The notes beneath the pieces are model-generated. The model was given only the letters and a program-made list of their open reading frames with translations, made no database searches and was not told where the DNA came from. Below are positions 1 through 11,400 of a stretch of DNA of 64,000 nucleotides, one piece after another. Origin of the DNA: Boswellia sacra (lineage: Eukaryota; Streptophyta; Magnoliopsida; Sapindales; Burseraceae); assembly GCA_013180625.2 (NCBI GenBank), contig SNVD02010085.1:248001-312000 (forward strand). Reading direction: 5' to 3'. The position numbers and the translations under genes are program-made. How positions within the stretch are numbered: position 1 is the first letter of the stretch; each line of letters opens with the position of its first letter.

Positions 1-560
1 CTCTACCAGGTTGATCCTTGTTAACAACTTCGAATGTGACGATAATTAATCTATGTAAAAGTCTCCCCAATTCAGAGAATAGATGAACCACATTCATGTA
101 CATATACATCCCTCAACCGATGGTGTTGGCTGGCTTGACGATCAGGGAATTTGATATGAGAGTCTCGATCCAGTCCCTGAGCGGATCACCGAGTCATTCG
201 TGGTCTTGGATCAAACCATTCTCTGAGGAACATTGGAAACTTTGCTGGCTTGTTCAGAAAGCATTCCAGCTGCAGAGGGCAAGCCAGAGACGTCGGACTG
301 GTCAGCAATAAAACCCTAGCATGTATAAGCAACAGTTATAAGCAAATATTAAGATTATGTGAGAGTCAAGTGCAACATAAAGAGACTCACCGACTTAACA
401 TACGCAGAATTCAACCATTGCCTAATATTAACAAAAGAACTCTTCTTGATGAACTATTGCTCCCATTCTTTTGGAGAGCACGCTCAAGGAGAATTATAGC
501 ACAGGCGGCTTGTGACAAGGCCGATACAATAGTGCTCTTCACATCCAATTGGTTATATAG
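1..560 (-). pseudogene. Decayed copy of the membrane-protein gene (3' part)
   Basis: This is a remnant of the gene better preserved at 31909-36091. On the minus strand, about 546 down to 391 reads DVKSTIVSALSQAACAI and on, which lines up with GVKSTTNASAFPLVLLS of the better copy. Both copies leave that exon at a similar donor, gtgagtctctt. An in-frame stop lies near 414. Positions 1-270 are a diverged direct repeat of 7222-7490 and cover the next exon and its intron. Function is unknown. The call rests on homology inside the window, and the fragment is cut by the window edge. Confidence 0.55.
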
Positions 561-775
561 AAATATCAACAAATATTTAATATTAAATTTTTATTCAAGT
601 TCAATTTGAATAAAAATTAAATTAGTTTATTTTTAAAATTATTTTTTTAAATCATTATCTATGCTAATAGTTCATTTCTATATTATACCAAATATTATAT
701 AATATTATTTAGTTCATTCTTATATTACATCAAATATAAAACAGTACTATATAATTCAGTCTATTCTAATTCTAA
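561..775. other. AT-rich spacer
   Basis: AT-rich DNA between the membrane-gene remnant and repeat D. No coding frame, RNA gene or repeat boundary is visible. Confidence 0.4.
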
Positions 776-2190
776 TCCTAATCTTAATTCCAATCTCAAC
801 ATACTTAGACTGACTCAGTTTAATCTCGATTCTCAAACGCACCATAAGGATTTGTCTGTTTTCCATTTTATAAATTTATTTGATGGAAACGCACATTTTC
901 AGAAAATAGGGTTTTGGGAGGAATGAGCACAGAGTAGTGTAGATAGGTACAGTGAAGAGTCCATGTGATTACTGACAAAGATCCGTTATCCACAATCTGA
1001 AAAGCAAAAGGAAAGAACTAAATGAGTCGGGTAGATAGGTGCAGTGAAGAGTCCATGTGATTACTGACAACGATCCCCTATCCACCACAGTCCACAATCT
1101 GAAAAGCAAAAGCAAAGAAATAAATGCCCGGGTCAAGTTGGATAATCTCCTTCGTAGCCTCATGAATCATGATAAGTATTGATATTTCCCAGTCCATGAT
1201 GCAGAAAGCTGATCTCCAGTCTAAAATGTACTATCCACACTGACATTAACTATGAGTGTTGTTTGTTTGCTCACCGTCCACACCGATTAATAATCTATCC
1301 TAAGATTATATTCAAGGAAGAAATATTAAAGAGTAAGAACAAGTTGATTCTTAAGAGTAATATTTGTCTAATTTAATTTAATCCCTTATAAGATATACGG
1401 TGTATTAGATACATACATCATTAGTATATATGCCTTCAATATCTCATCATCTCACTTAAAATATAAAATGCAACTAAAAACAGGTTTTTAGATTGAGAAA
1501 CACAATTGTAAAAGTAAAACCAAGGCATCAGGCTTCTATAATAATTTATAATTTTTCAATGTCATTTCAATACCATGCATATTTTTCAAAAGCAAGGAAT
1601 ACTAGAATAACAGGGATTTTATTGTTTGAGACTGCAATTGATTATCAGTAATTATGGAGCATTTCAAAAGTTTTCAAACTATGATAATCTCTTACATTAT
1701 TAAAAAGATAACTTTTCTATCCCTACTATCGTAGGTTACCAATTTAATGTTATTACACAACAATAATTGACTGCAAGGCTGTTGTTCGCAAGCTATTCGT
1801 CATTCGTCAACCCATACATGATCTTCTATTATTTGATTAGTTTAAAATCCCAAAATTAAAATAGATAAGATGAAATTTAAATTCTCTGCAATGAAGAAAT
1901 TAACGACTAGAATTAACATAATCATAATTTCAAAAAAAATTTATTTTTGAACTTCTTTTTGCTAAATTTTGGCTAATAAATTACATTGAAATTAAATGAA
2001 TATGCTAATTCTTAGCGCAAATTTTACAAGTATATTGAACTAACACTTAATTTAATGAATATATCCCACGTTTCGAAAATAGAAATAAATGACCCTACTG
2101 TTTTTAGGAAATTTTCAAATAGCCCCATTGTTAGTTTTTTTTTTTCTCTTTAAGTTACTTTTCAGGGTACTATAATCTATCTCATCTATA
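776..2190. repeat. Duplicated segment D, copy 1
   Basis: This segment is repeated in the same orientation at about 37229-38745, with small indels and scattered substitutions. Both copies carry an internal tandem repeat of about 100 bp (here about 925-1122), each unit holding the phrase gaagagtccatgtgattact. No convincing coding region is seen. Similarity ends at 2190, where this copy runs into sequence starting CACTAGAAGAAATA and the other copy continues differently. It is part of the repeated host block that also carries laccase and the membrane-protein gene. Confidence 0.8.
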
Positions 2191-2639
2191 TTCACTAGAA
2201 GAAATATTAACTTTCACAACATTAATTTACAACGTTTTTAATGTAGATGCCGTAAAAGAAAATTAGCCAACATCATATCCCCAGTAATTACAACATATGA
2301 CTAATAAAGTGTTGTGCATAGTAAAATAGAAATAGTTTGACAGTATTTTTTAATTGCTGTGAATTTTCTTTGAAGTTTATAACAGTAAACGCTCCGTTTT
2401 GGTTTAAAAAAATTAAATAAAAATTTTTTATTTTTCGCAAGTTGCCTAAAAATTAGGCGGGAATCTAATTATGCAGCTTCAAACGTTTCATTTTGGCTAG
2501 GAAAAATATATTAAAAAAATTTATTTCATGACATTTCTTTTTCGCGTGTTTGCCTAAAAAAATACTCTTTTATTCTTTCCTAATGAATTGACTTACTCTT
2601 TTATTTCACTTATTTTAGCCCTAATCCCTCTCAAATCCT
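2191..2639. other. Insertion of unknown type with a CACTA-like end
   Basis: At the exact point where the two D copies diverge, this copy begins CACTAGAAGAAATA, similar to the ends of CACTA transposons. The phrase acaacgtttttaatgt follows. No opposite end or target-site duplication was found, so the element is unproved. The rest is AT-rich with no coding signal. Confidence 0.3.
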
Positions 2640-3009
2640 CCACCATTTTATCCCTCTGTACTTTACTTTTTTATTTTTACACGGAAGACTCTCTCTCTCT
2701 CTTTCTTCATCTCTCTCCGGTTCCTCTTCGTCGCCGCAGAACCACCTCCATTGATGGGAAAGCGGCGGTGTGAATGGAACAGTGTGCGGTGGTTGACTGA
2801 GGAGCAGGGAGGTTGCGATCACTAGGGTTTGTAGGTAGTTTAGGGAAGAAGAGGTGGTAGATCTGCGAAGGAAGGTGAGTTGCGTGCATTTGATGGTGGA
2901 ATGGTTCGGGGAAGAAAGTAGTAGAAAGGGTTAGTTGTGTATAGGATGAACAGAAGATTGGTGAGGGATCAAAGAGGCAGGTGGTGCTTTGGTGAATCTC
3001 TCACATGGA
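2640..3009 (+). promoter_or_regulatory. Leader-like pyrimidine tract before orphan exon
   Basis: A CT-rich run (about 2690-2720, repeated ctctct) is followed by a GC-richer transcribed-looking stretch up to the ATG at 3010. This resembles a plant 5' untranslated region with pyrimidine patches. No clear TATA box is seen. Small frames here read through the leader and are not proposed as genes. Confidence 0.35.
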
Positions 3010-3057
3010 ATGGCAGATCTTGTTAGCTACGGGAATGCCGACTATGATATTGAGCAG
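3010..3057 (+). pseudogene. Orphan first exon, PRAF-like (PH/RCC1/FYVE)
   Basis: The ATG at 3010 opens 16 codons, MADLVSYGNADYDIEQ, ending at a possible donor (GAGCAG then gttctt). This matches the start of plant proteins that join a PH domain, RCC1 repeats and a FYVE finger (PRAF family), whose first coding exon is known to be short and to end near this residue. The following exon, expected to start ALIALKKG or similar, is not found downstream. This is therefore an exon fragment or captured piece rather than a gene. The peptide is short, so chance similarity cannot be excluded. The identification is from memory of the family. Confidence 0.5.
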
Positions 3058-4413
3058 GTTCTTCTTCTACTTCATTATCTACTATTTTTCTTCCCTTTAA
3101 TTCTTTACATATTTTTCCCCTAATTTTTTCTTTTTAAAAATTCTCTCTGTTTATGTGTCTTAATATATAAATATGTATTTATATCACTCTCAGTCACAAA
3201 ATTGGGGAAGTCAAGAACCCAACGTCCTCATTCGTGCCATTCCACCGTCTCTAACCTCTCACTTGTATGGCTTGTCTGTATTTCACTTGTTAGGACTCTG
3301 TAATCACTGAGCAGAATTTTCACTTTCTTAGCATTTCTTTGTTGCTCAAAAGAACTCCATCTCAGCTCATTCAGCCGTATCTCTCTCTAAACAAGCAAGT
3401 CTTCTTCATTCTCCATTTGTTGCCTCTTCCATCATCAGTATGTCCTCTGTTTCTTTTAATTAATTATTTTTTTATTTCCAATATGAAATTTTCATTGTAT
3501 TATTTTAGACTGTCCAACTGAGTTTTTGTAATTGTATTATACAGTCTTTCAAAGTAACTCTGCTTTTTGGTGTTTTTGTGTAAATATATGTTTTGAATCG
3601 TATTAATAGAAAAGAAAAAAGAAAATTATCAGGTTAGCAAAAGCTTAGGCCTGTAGGGCATGGATGATATTGTTACTAAGGCTTAGAAGTAGTTTCCTTG
3701 ATTTTAATCACATACTCAAATTAATAAAATTCTCTATAACTAAAAGAATAAATATATATATATATAATTGCAATGGGAGAAGCTGGTGATGCATCATTGC
3801 CACCTGAGAGAGAAATTAGAGTCTACCACTAAAGATAACTATACAAGGAATTGAGGCTGTGGTCAACAAACATTTTGCATGCCTTTACGGCCTCGTATAG
3901 ATGTCATAGAACAAGAGACTAATTCAAAACAGAAACAAGGTTGAAGTAATAGGCAAATTAGTTTAAGTCAGAATTCCATTTCCTAAAATTATAGAAATCA
4001 ATTAAAATCACTGAGAGTTTCAACAATGTCAATCATTTGTATAGATGGCTTCCTAAGCTAGCCTCATGCTATCACTATCGATAAAGTTGACATATAAAGT
4101 AACAAAGGTACCTTGCTGATGAGTGACACAACTTCCATTTCTGCCTCAGTAGTACTATGGTGAAAAAATGCCTATGGATCGATCTCCTGAAAATTTATGA
4201 TCAACTAGTAATGAGCTAAATCTTTATTTCAGATTACTTGCAAAATATTTGGCAAAGGCGAGTTGCTAGTCAAGGAAAGAAGGAAATTCTTGACATGTTA
4301 TATAAAACAATTTAGTGAGTTGTCAACCCTCCAAGTTGTGAAAAGGCAAAAAAAATAGTCCTTGAAGCTTATTATTCAAAATAAACACAAGTAATTGACA
4401 CTAGAAAATGACT
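3058..4413. other. Non-coding stretch between orphan exon and laccase
   Basis: Intron-like pyrimidine-rich DNA, then AT-rich sequence with a short (TA) run near 3755. No frame resembling a known domain, and no RNA gene or clear transposon end was seen. The laccase homology starts abruptly near 4414, so a breakpoint lies in or at the end of this stretch. Confidence 0.4.
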
Positions 4414-6503
4414 AATGATAGTGAGAATGATCTTGTACCCACTAATTTTACTTACACAGTGGAAGATACTAGAGTGAAGGTGCTGGAATATGGTGAAACA
4501 ATAGAGATGGTAATTCAAGGGATGAATGTGATTGACTCAAGAAAGGCTCATCCAATCCATTTACATGGACATAGTTTTTACGTGGTTGGATCTGGTCCTG
4601 GCAATTTCAATGCAAAAACGGATCCACAAAGTTTTAATTTAATAGATCCACCTTTTATGAATACGGTCCCAATTCCTAGAGATGGTTGGGCAGTCATCAG
4701 ATTTGTAGCAGACAATCCTGGTACGCTCTATTATGTATATTTCCATTTTCTTTCAAATAGTATTAATGCAAATATGATCACATTTTATTTGGGATAATAT
4801 CATAAATCACCCCTTAAGTTTAGCTAATTATCATGCGGAAAGCCTCTTATGTAAATATATCAATGCGGTCCCTAACGTTTGCGTTTAAGCTTCATCCAGG
4901 TCCAGCCAACAGATTTTGTTAGTTTTCAAATTAACGTTTTGGGGTATTTTAGCAAAATTACATAATTCATATGGGATAATATCATTAACCACCCCTGAAG
5001 TTTAGCCAATTATCATGCGGAAAGCCTCTTATAAAATATATCAGCGCGGTCCCTAACGTTTGCATTTAAGCTTCATCCAAGTCCAGCCAACAGATTCCGT
5101 TTGTGTAGAAACTGAGAAAAAAATTTAAAATACCATTTTACCCTTACTTTTATATCCTTTCTTCTTTCTTTTTTTTGCAACCGAAAATCCAATCTCTTTT
5201 CACACCCACAGCTACCTCTCTCACCCCAACCTCTCAATCTCCAAACATAGCTTTGGCTGGCTACTGGTTCTTTATAAAATTTCAGTTTGAGAATTTTCTT
5301 GTCTTTATTTTTGTTGCTTCATTTCAATACGTAGTGTCTGTGAACGTTCTCTTAGGTTGAGAAAATTTTTAAAGAAGTTAGTGAGGAGAAAGAAAAGCAT
5401 GCCAGTTTTGGGTTTTAGAGTTTTTACATAATTTTTTTTAAACATAATTGTTGGAATAATTTGGATTTAATTTTGAATATTTGATTCTTTTTTTTAATAG
5501 CTTTGTGATTGAGTTGAGATGGTGGGTGTTGATGGTGGAGGAAAATTCGGTGCTATCATGGTAGAGTCTTATGACGTATATTTTTTTATTTAAATGAATT
5601 TGATGGTGGTGATAGTAGCTATGGTGGTTATGGATGATGATGCTTGTGTGATATGAAATGAATATTTTAGAAAAGAAAATTCAAGGGTTAGTTTTACGTT
5701 TACTTATATGAAATTATATCATTTTACTAAAATACCCCATAATGTTAATTTGAAAGCTATCAGAATTTGTTGGCTGGACCTGGATGAAGCGTAAACGCAA
5801 ATGTTAGGGTCTGCGCTGATATATTTACATAAGAGACTTTCTGCATGATAATTAGCTGAACTTCAAGGGTGATTTATGATATTATCCCATATGAAATTAT
5901 GTAATTTTACTAAAATACCCCAAAACGTTAATTTGAAATCTAATGGAATCTGTTGGGTGGACCTAGATGAAGCTTAAACGCAAACGTTAGGGATGACGCT
6001 GATATATTTACATAAGAGGCTTTCCGCATGATAATTAGCTAAACTTCATGGGTGGTTTATGATATTATCCCTATTTTATTTTATACATAAATTGTAGTAG
6101 TTAGTTTTTGACTTGTATTCCAAAATTGTTTTGGAAAACATACAATTAAATTTGTTGTTCTAAGATCTTTTGTGTCTCTTAATTTTACAATATATGTTTG
6201 TAGCTTGCCAAAATGTGCAAGTTTGCCTAAAGTAAACCTATTGTATCAACTAATTTATTGAGATTTATTGAGTCACAGACTAAACTCTATATATAGAAAC
6301 TAATATAGATCTTTGGTTTGCTAGGAGTATGGTGTATTCACTGCCATTACGATCGACATCTCAGCTGGGGAATGGATACTTTTTTAATAGTGAAGGATGG
6401 GAACTCCAAAGAATCAAGTATACGCCCTGCCCCCGCTTCCATGCCTCCTTGCAAGGTTTCAATTACTAGTAAAGCTAATTATGGCAAATCAAATCGTATT
6501 TGA
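4414..6503 (+). pseudogene. Laccase 3' end: two last exons only
   Basis: These are the C-terminal exons of a plant laccase, a secreted multicopper oxidase that oxidises phenols such as monolignols in the cell wall. The exon at about 4414-4720 contains HPIHLHGH, which holds copper-binding histidines. The exon at 6325-6503 contains HCHYDRHLSWGM, the last copper motif, and ends at a TGA. Both frames are open and the splice sites look normal (donor gtacgc after 4720, acceptor tgctag before 6325). The rest of the gene, including signal peptide and the first two copper motifs, is absent, so this cannot be a working laccase. The intron holds a 1.28-kb transposon. The other copy in the window is at 25983-30805. 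Family assignment is firm. Confidence 0.88.
4791..6072. mobile_element. Mutator-like inverted-repeat element in laccase intron
   Basis: The element starts gggataatat and ends atattatccct. It is flanked by the 9-bp duplication attttattt (4782-4790 and 6073-6081), as expected for Mutator-type elements. Each end carries two successive copies of a block of about 185 bp (4791-4975 and from about 4978; inverted at about 5690-5886 and 5890-6072), giving a double palindromic structure. The centre (about 5105-5685) encodes no transposase. The paralogous laccase intron at 30384-30395 reads attttattt once with no insert, which confirms the borders. Confidence 0.85.
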
Positions 6504-6777
6504 TTTGAAAAAAATGTGATCAATTGGTACTGCTTGTGATGGATCTAGAAATTCTTCTAATAAAGGTCATTTTCAACAATGACATAAAAGGTATCTAGTG
6601 CTGGGGTATTATTATAATGGACGAAACTTAATCTATATATATATAGTATGTATGTATGTATATGTAGAGGCACGCACACATATATATGAGATCGGATATT
6701 TAGACTTAAATTTTCTAATTTAAATATATATTTAAAATTCTAGTAATCGGTTTCAAATATTTAGTGGTTGGAATTAT
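6504..6777. other. Laccase 3' flank with (TA) tracts
   Basis: The first 110 bp match the downstream flank of the other laccase copy (30806 onward). After that come short TA and TATG runs and AT-rich DNA. No gene is seen. Confidence 0.5.
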
Positions 6778-7002
6778 TCATGAGTTTTCATCATTAAATA
6801 TTTTCTGGCAAGTCTCAAACCAGTCAAAAAAGAAGTCTCTTAGACCCTGTCTGGCTTGTAGCAGCTGTGAATAAACGCCGTCTTTGGATGCATATAATCT
6901 GAATATTTCACTCCAAGTTGTGAAAATTGAAGCTATTACATGAGGGCTCGCAATTATACCTCTAACATATGATTTCAAGATGAAACGCATAGGACACGAC
7001 AT
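6778..7002 (-). CDS. Unrecognised 74-codon coding fragment
   Basis: An open frame from ATG (7002-7000) reads MSCPMRFILKSYVRG and ends DWFETCQKIFNDENS before a TGA. The composition (aromatic, charged and hydrophobic residues mixed as in a folded helical protein) looks coding rather than random, with no low-complexity run. I do not recognise the family. It may be one exon of a longer gene, since the ATG need not be the true start. It lies between the laccase 3' end and a membrane-gene remnant, and no second copy of it was found in the window. It could still be a chance frame. Confidence 0.3.
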   Translation of the reverse strand: MSCPMRFILKSYVRGIIASPHVIASIFTTWSEIFRLYASKDGVYSQLLQARQGLRDFFFDWFETCQKIFNDENS

Positions 7003-7099
7003 TTTACCCTATCATTGAATGCCTCGAAAACTATCAAGTCTCTATTACCCAAGCGGAGCCTTGCTTTGTTCTGTCCTTAGGTGAATGAACTCACAGCCA

Positions 7100-7640
7100 T
7101 ATTGGCGAAATTGGGCTTCTAATTGAAGTCAAGTAGCTTCAACAGAGCAATCACCACTTTTAGCTCTAGCATTGGCAGCATTGTTACTAAATTTATTACT
7201 TAGTTAATATAAAGTTTCTAAGCTCTACCAATTTGATCCTCGTTAACAATTTCGAGTATGACAATTACTAATCCATGTAAAAGTCTCCACTATTCAGAGA
7301 ACAGATAAAGCACATTCAAGTACCTATGTATCCATCAACCAATGGTGTTGGCTGGCCTGACGATCAGGGAGGTTGATATGGTAGTCTTGACCAAGTGCCT
7401 AACCGGATCACCAAGGCATTCATGGTCTTGGATCGAACCATTCTTTGAGGAACATTGGAAACTTTGATGGCTTGTTCAGAAAGCACTCTCTAAACGGCTC
7501 TAGACTTGGCAGTATTAGATGTAACATTAATCGGAGAACGTCTTAGTGATGAATTATTGTCCATTTGGCTTGGCGAATCTGTATTCTTCTAGGAAAGCAA
7601 ATACAAAGAGAATCCACAGTCGGGTGTTGAAGCTAAAAGC
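7100..7640 (-). pseudogene. Second decayed copy of the membrane-protein gene
   Basis: On the minus strand, about 7190 down to 7128 reads NAANARAKSGDCSVEAT and stop, against NASNVIAESDDGCAEAT and stop at the end of the better copy (31909). About 7480-7345 matches its penultimate exon, sharing EQAIK. The upstream membrane-spanning exon is missing. The segment also repeats 1-270 in direct orientation. It lies downstream of the laccase fragment just as the better copy lies downstream of the other laccase, which supports block duplication. Confidence 0.6.
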
Positions 7641-7996
7641 ATAAGTTGTTGGTTAGGTGCGGGCTGAGTAATGGGGTCAGTTTGGTAAGTGTTGTGTTTG
7701 GGTTTGTGTTTGGAGTCTTTCCTTTTCCTATCAACTCATTCAACTTTTTTTTTTCAGTTGAGCATTATCCTTCTTGAGGCTTTTCATTTCAACTTCCATA
7801 CCCTCAATTCTTTGGTTTTGAGTGGCTTGTCTCGTCATGACTTGCCTGGTGTTCTTGGACCCAGCAGCTGGTTGTAAGCTATTGGTGACACTAGCCTCCA
7901 CACCATCTATTCCTAGAAACTTTCAAAAGGAATTTCAAAGTGCGAAATGGGGTCTTTACACCTTAACAAACACCAGGAACACTGACTAATGTCGTT

Positions 7997-8013
7997 TCCC
8001 ATAGACGACGCCA
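7997..8013 (-). other. Primer-binding site, TGGCGTCGTCTATGGGA
   Basis: Two bases inside the LTR end, the minus strand reads TGGCGTCGTCTATGGGA. It is like the TGGCGCCG type of site found in many plant gypsy elements, and unlike the initiator-Met site used by the copia elements here. Confidence 0.55.
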
Positions 8014-8015
8014 AA

Positions 8016-8958
8016 TGTTGATGCTCAAAAATTGGACCAACCAAAATCAAACGAAAGTATAAAGAAAGTGAGAGAATGGCAAGAGTGCCTATATGAAGGT
8101 TGAGGATGATAGTAATAGATTGTAATAGATTTGCTGGGGGCTAGTGTCTGTCGAAGCTTAGTAATGCCTCATGCAATGATGGTGGTACTCTGACAACCTC
8201 TGATAATGTGGGGGCAAGTTGTTGTGAACTGAGAACGGCACTGGATAGCGTCTTCTTTCTTCAACCTGAGGAAAAGAGCTTTAAGGTAGTCCCATGGTAG
8301 TTAAAGCGACTTCTAATACGAACAACCTCTTCCTAGCAGCTACAAAACCACCAAAAAGGTTAGGAGGTGTCTTATCTTTCATCGGCGATAATCCTCTGAT
8401 GCTTAAGTCAGTTTCAGGTAAGCTTTAATGGTGAGAAACTATTAAAAGAAGAGCGTGACAAGGATATTGTCGTGGATAGAAATAATAGAATGTTCACTGC
8501 AATGGAGGTTGGTGAGACTAGGTAAATCCTGGTTAATATATTCTGAATCTTCCTAGGAATTATCCCAAAAGTGCATCCTCTTCCCTTCTTGGAGGCATAA
8601 ATGGGTTTTTATAAAGAATCTTTAATATGTAACCTAGATCCTGATCGTTCATCGCTCTGAAGTGTCATAATCTCAAGGCTCTATATACTATTCTAGAAGA
8701 TTCTTGAGTGAGTTTGAAACCCTACTTTTAAAGTATTAAGATGCTACCGCGTGGCCAATCGTTGTTACCTTATTTATGGGTAATAGCATTGAGATTTGTG
8801 TGAGATTTTAACCTTTAAGGTAGACAACCTATCTCACCTCAATATGCATCTCACTTGCAGTCTAATTGCTTCAGATTAGTGCGCCTCTTGCTTGATCTAA
8901 AGAATTAATAACGTTAATATTTGTTAATATTTTTAAACCACTTCAGAGCATCGTTGCA
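8016..8958 (-). repeat. Gypsy LTR (943 bp)
   Basis: Bounded by TGTTGATGCTC at the low end and GAGCATCGTTGCA at the high end, forming imperfect terminal inverted repeats with TG and CA tips. On the minus strand, a TATA-like tataaaaaccc lies near 8617. No second LTR is in the window and no target duplication was established, so the high-end border is less sure than the low one. Confidence 0.55.
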
Positions 8959-10440
8959 GTGCCAAAAAAGAAAATTAATGAAAATATTTTGTTACTCTAG
9001 AACATTCTCATAACGTTAATATTTGTTACTTTTAATATTATTATTATAACTATTATATACTTATAATTTCTATTCTTAAAACAAATTAACACTTAAGGAC
9101 ATTTAAAAAAAGAAATTATTTCGTAGAGCCATTCAAAACACCCATCATGATCTACTGCTATACAAAAGTGGAAAGATGGGGACCGATCTGATATAGGTGG
9201 AGAGCAAAATAAGAGATCACGTGATGACTATTGTTGCTATATTTCCGTAAGTTTCGGTTAAAGAGAAAAATAGATGGAAATAATGACAATAAAGATCAAA
9301 ACTGAGTAGACTACTCACCGAGCATCACTGTAACTCTGACAGTTGACTCCATCTCCACCGTTCAAAAGTTAATCAAAAGTTAGTATTACAAAGGTATAAT
9401 CGCTTTCCCACTCAGAACGAAAAAGCAGAACTAACCAAATGACCACCTCTAAGGTTCTGATAGCGAAGTCCAACCCTACATTAAAATAAATGGGGCGAAG
9501 TCAAAGTTGAAGCCTGAAATCTTACCAGCCATGGCCATGACTGTGCCGGAATCTTAATGATTAAAGTTCGCTCCGTGCGTAAGAAAGTAAGCAAAGTGGG
9601 AAGGTGGGGCTGTGCTGCATGTGTTTGTTTTTTAGGTTGAGAAAAGATGGTATGCAATTGCAATCATGTTCCACTTTGGATTGTTTCCTTTCGCTTTTCC
9701 CTCACGACTCAATACTCATTGGTGTGGTGAAATTAAGAATATAAACATATTTCATATTGTTTGTGATCTTTCAACTTTGAATGATTTATAAATAGGGACT
9801 AAAATTAAGGATCTATTTGTAAACCAATTCAAATACTAAATAATTTAAATATTTAGAGTTTATTTATTTTATCTGGCACCAACACTTTGATAACTAATAA
9901 ATCTTTTTGAATGAGTTAGATGTCTGAGCATTAATGTCTAACAAAAATATATAAATAAAGCATTAGTGTCTAACAAATAAATAAATAAATAAGTATAAAA
10001 TTATCGATTCATTGAATGGGATGACGACCTCTAAATTTTTAGGTAATCCCTTTTTTTTTTTCCCTTTAACTTTTTACTATGAAGAGAGTTGTATTCATTG
10101 TTTCTTATCGCTAGGGAGACGGGGCCAAGCTACGCTTGCCTTGACGCATCTAATCTTTGATTTTCTAGCTTTTCTCTATCAGCCTTGCTTTTTATGGCAT
10201 ATGTACGGGCCTGTAATAAGTGGGTGGAAAGACAAAGGACAATTATAGATAAAGGGAGAGGAATAGAATTTATTTAAGTGTAAAATCTTCTTTTTTGTTT
10301 GCTCACCGTTTGTTTTTGTTCTCAGTTCTTGTTAAAGTAAGCTTAGGGGACATAAACTAAAGAGTGATTATTGCTCTAATAATATTATATAATTTTTAAT
10401 ACATTAATTGCGGATTTTTTTTGGACACTTTCAACGCTAA
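8959..10440. other. Gene-poor stretch
   Basis: AT-rich DNA with short repeats such as ctaacaaa and aataaataaa near 9940-9990. Small frames at 9481-9663 and 10012-10248 resemble no known family and have no supporting splice or promoter context. No transposon ends were identified. Confidence 0.4.
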
Positions 10441-10446
10441 GGATGA

Positions 10447-10497
<51 letters not shown>

Positions 10498-10534
10498 AAA
10501 ACACACCTTAATATAAGAATGTGTGCTTGGAAAT

Positions 10535-10583
<49 letters not shown>

Positions 10584-10625
10584 AAACACACCTTAATATA
10601 AGAATGTGTGCTTGGAAATTTTCAA
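10447..10625. repeat. (TA)n arrays with a 42-bp tandem copy
   Basis: Two long TA runs (about 10449-10498 and 10539-10580) alternate with two near-identical 42-bp units (about 10498-10539 and 10583-10624) containing cacaccttaatataagaat. This suggests unequal exchange or slippage involving the TA tracts. Confidence 0.8.
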
Positions 10626-10689
10626 ATAAGGTATCCAAGAACCATGTCAAGAACAATATCGATAAGCATCATTCCCTTTTCTTCTTTTT

Positions 10690-11400
10690 GATATTCTAGA
10701 TATTCCATATGTTGTCCATTATTCTTAAAATTTGAAAAAAATTGTTTACTCTTGGAAGAAACTTTTAACTACGGTTATAATTTTTTTGATTTAAATTTTT
10801 TTATATTAAAAAAGATATAATTTTTTAATTATTAATTCTTATAATTTAACGGTGAGATGATCGATAAGTTGATATAATTAAATTACATTTTTTAAATTTT
10901 AATCTCAATGTTAGATTATCTATAATCAAGAATTAATAATTTGTAAATAAAATTTATTTTAAAATATCTGAACTTTTAATATTTATTGCTTGCTTTATTT
11001 GTTGTAAAGAGTAATATGCAATATTTATAACTTTTTTTGTAATCCTGCTCTTGAACATTTTATGTAAAGCAATAGGGAAAATTTGCTACGGGCCATTTTA
11101 CGGGGCTTTTCTGAAATAGCCGTCCCGCCAAAAAGTTTTCATGTCATGCCTCCAACGCCACAAAAAGCAGAAATACCCTTCATCTGCTCTTCTTCTTTTT
11201 CTTTCATCTTCTTCATTTACTCTCTAACTAACTCGACTAACTCATTAACTCTTACAAACAATAAGGAAGCAAATTCATTTGGTTGTGAACATACAATAAA
11301 TTCTACATGTATGTCTAAAAATTAAACAAGAGAAAAATTGAGACAAAATAGCAACGGTTAGAAAGGTAATACATGATCTCCAAAATCTTCTTATATACTA
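10690..11400. repeat. Host repeat, uninterrupted copy
   Basis: Homologous to 18250-18294 joined to 22953-23246 joined to 23994-24110. The copy there carries a CACTA element and a hAT-like element, while this copy reads straight through both insertion points (at about 11007 and 11300). A third, shorter copy lies at about 24390-24500. A small frame at 11083-11325 is not conserved as protein in the other copy, so no gene is called. Confidence 0.75.

Larger units (their letters stand above)
7640..8958 (-). mobile_element. Ty3/gypsy remnant: LTR, primer site and gag start
   Basis: On the minus strand, the LTR is followed by a primer-binding site and then the beginning of a gag-like protein. About 7970-7740 gives residues such as TRQVMTRQATQNQRI then EGMEVEMKSLKKD, a charged helical stretch usual at the start of plant gypsy gag proteins. 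Everything after that is gone. The remnant cuts across the flank of the membrane-gene copy. Confidence 0.6.

Noticed and set aside
2588..2773. 61-codon frame MTYSFISLILALIP
   Set aside because: Lies over the pyrimidine-rich leader of the orphan exon. Hydrophobicity comes from CT-rich DNA.
5175..5360. Small frame inside the Mutator-like element
   Set aside because: No transposase or host similarity, and short. Likely chance.
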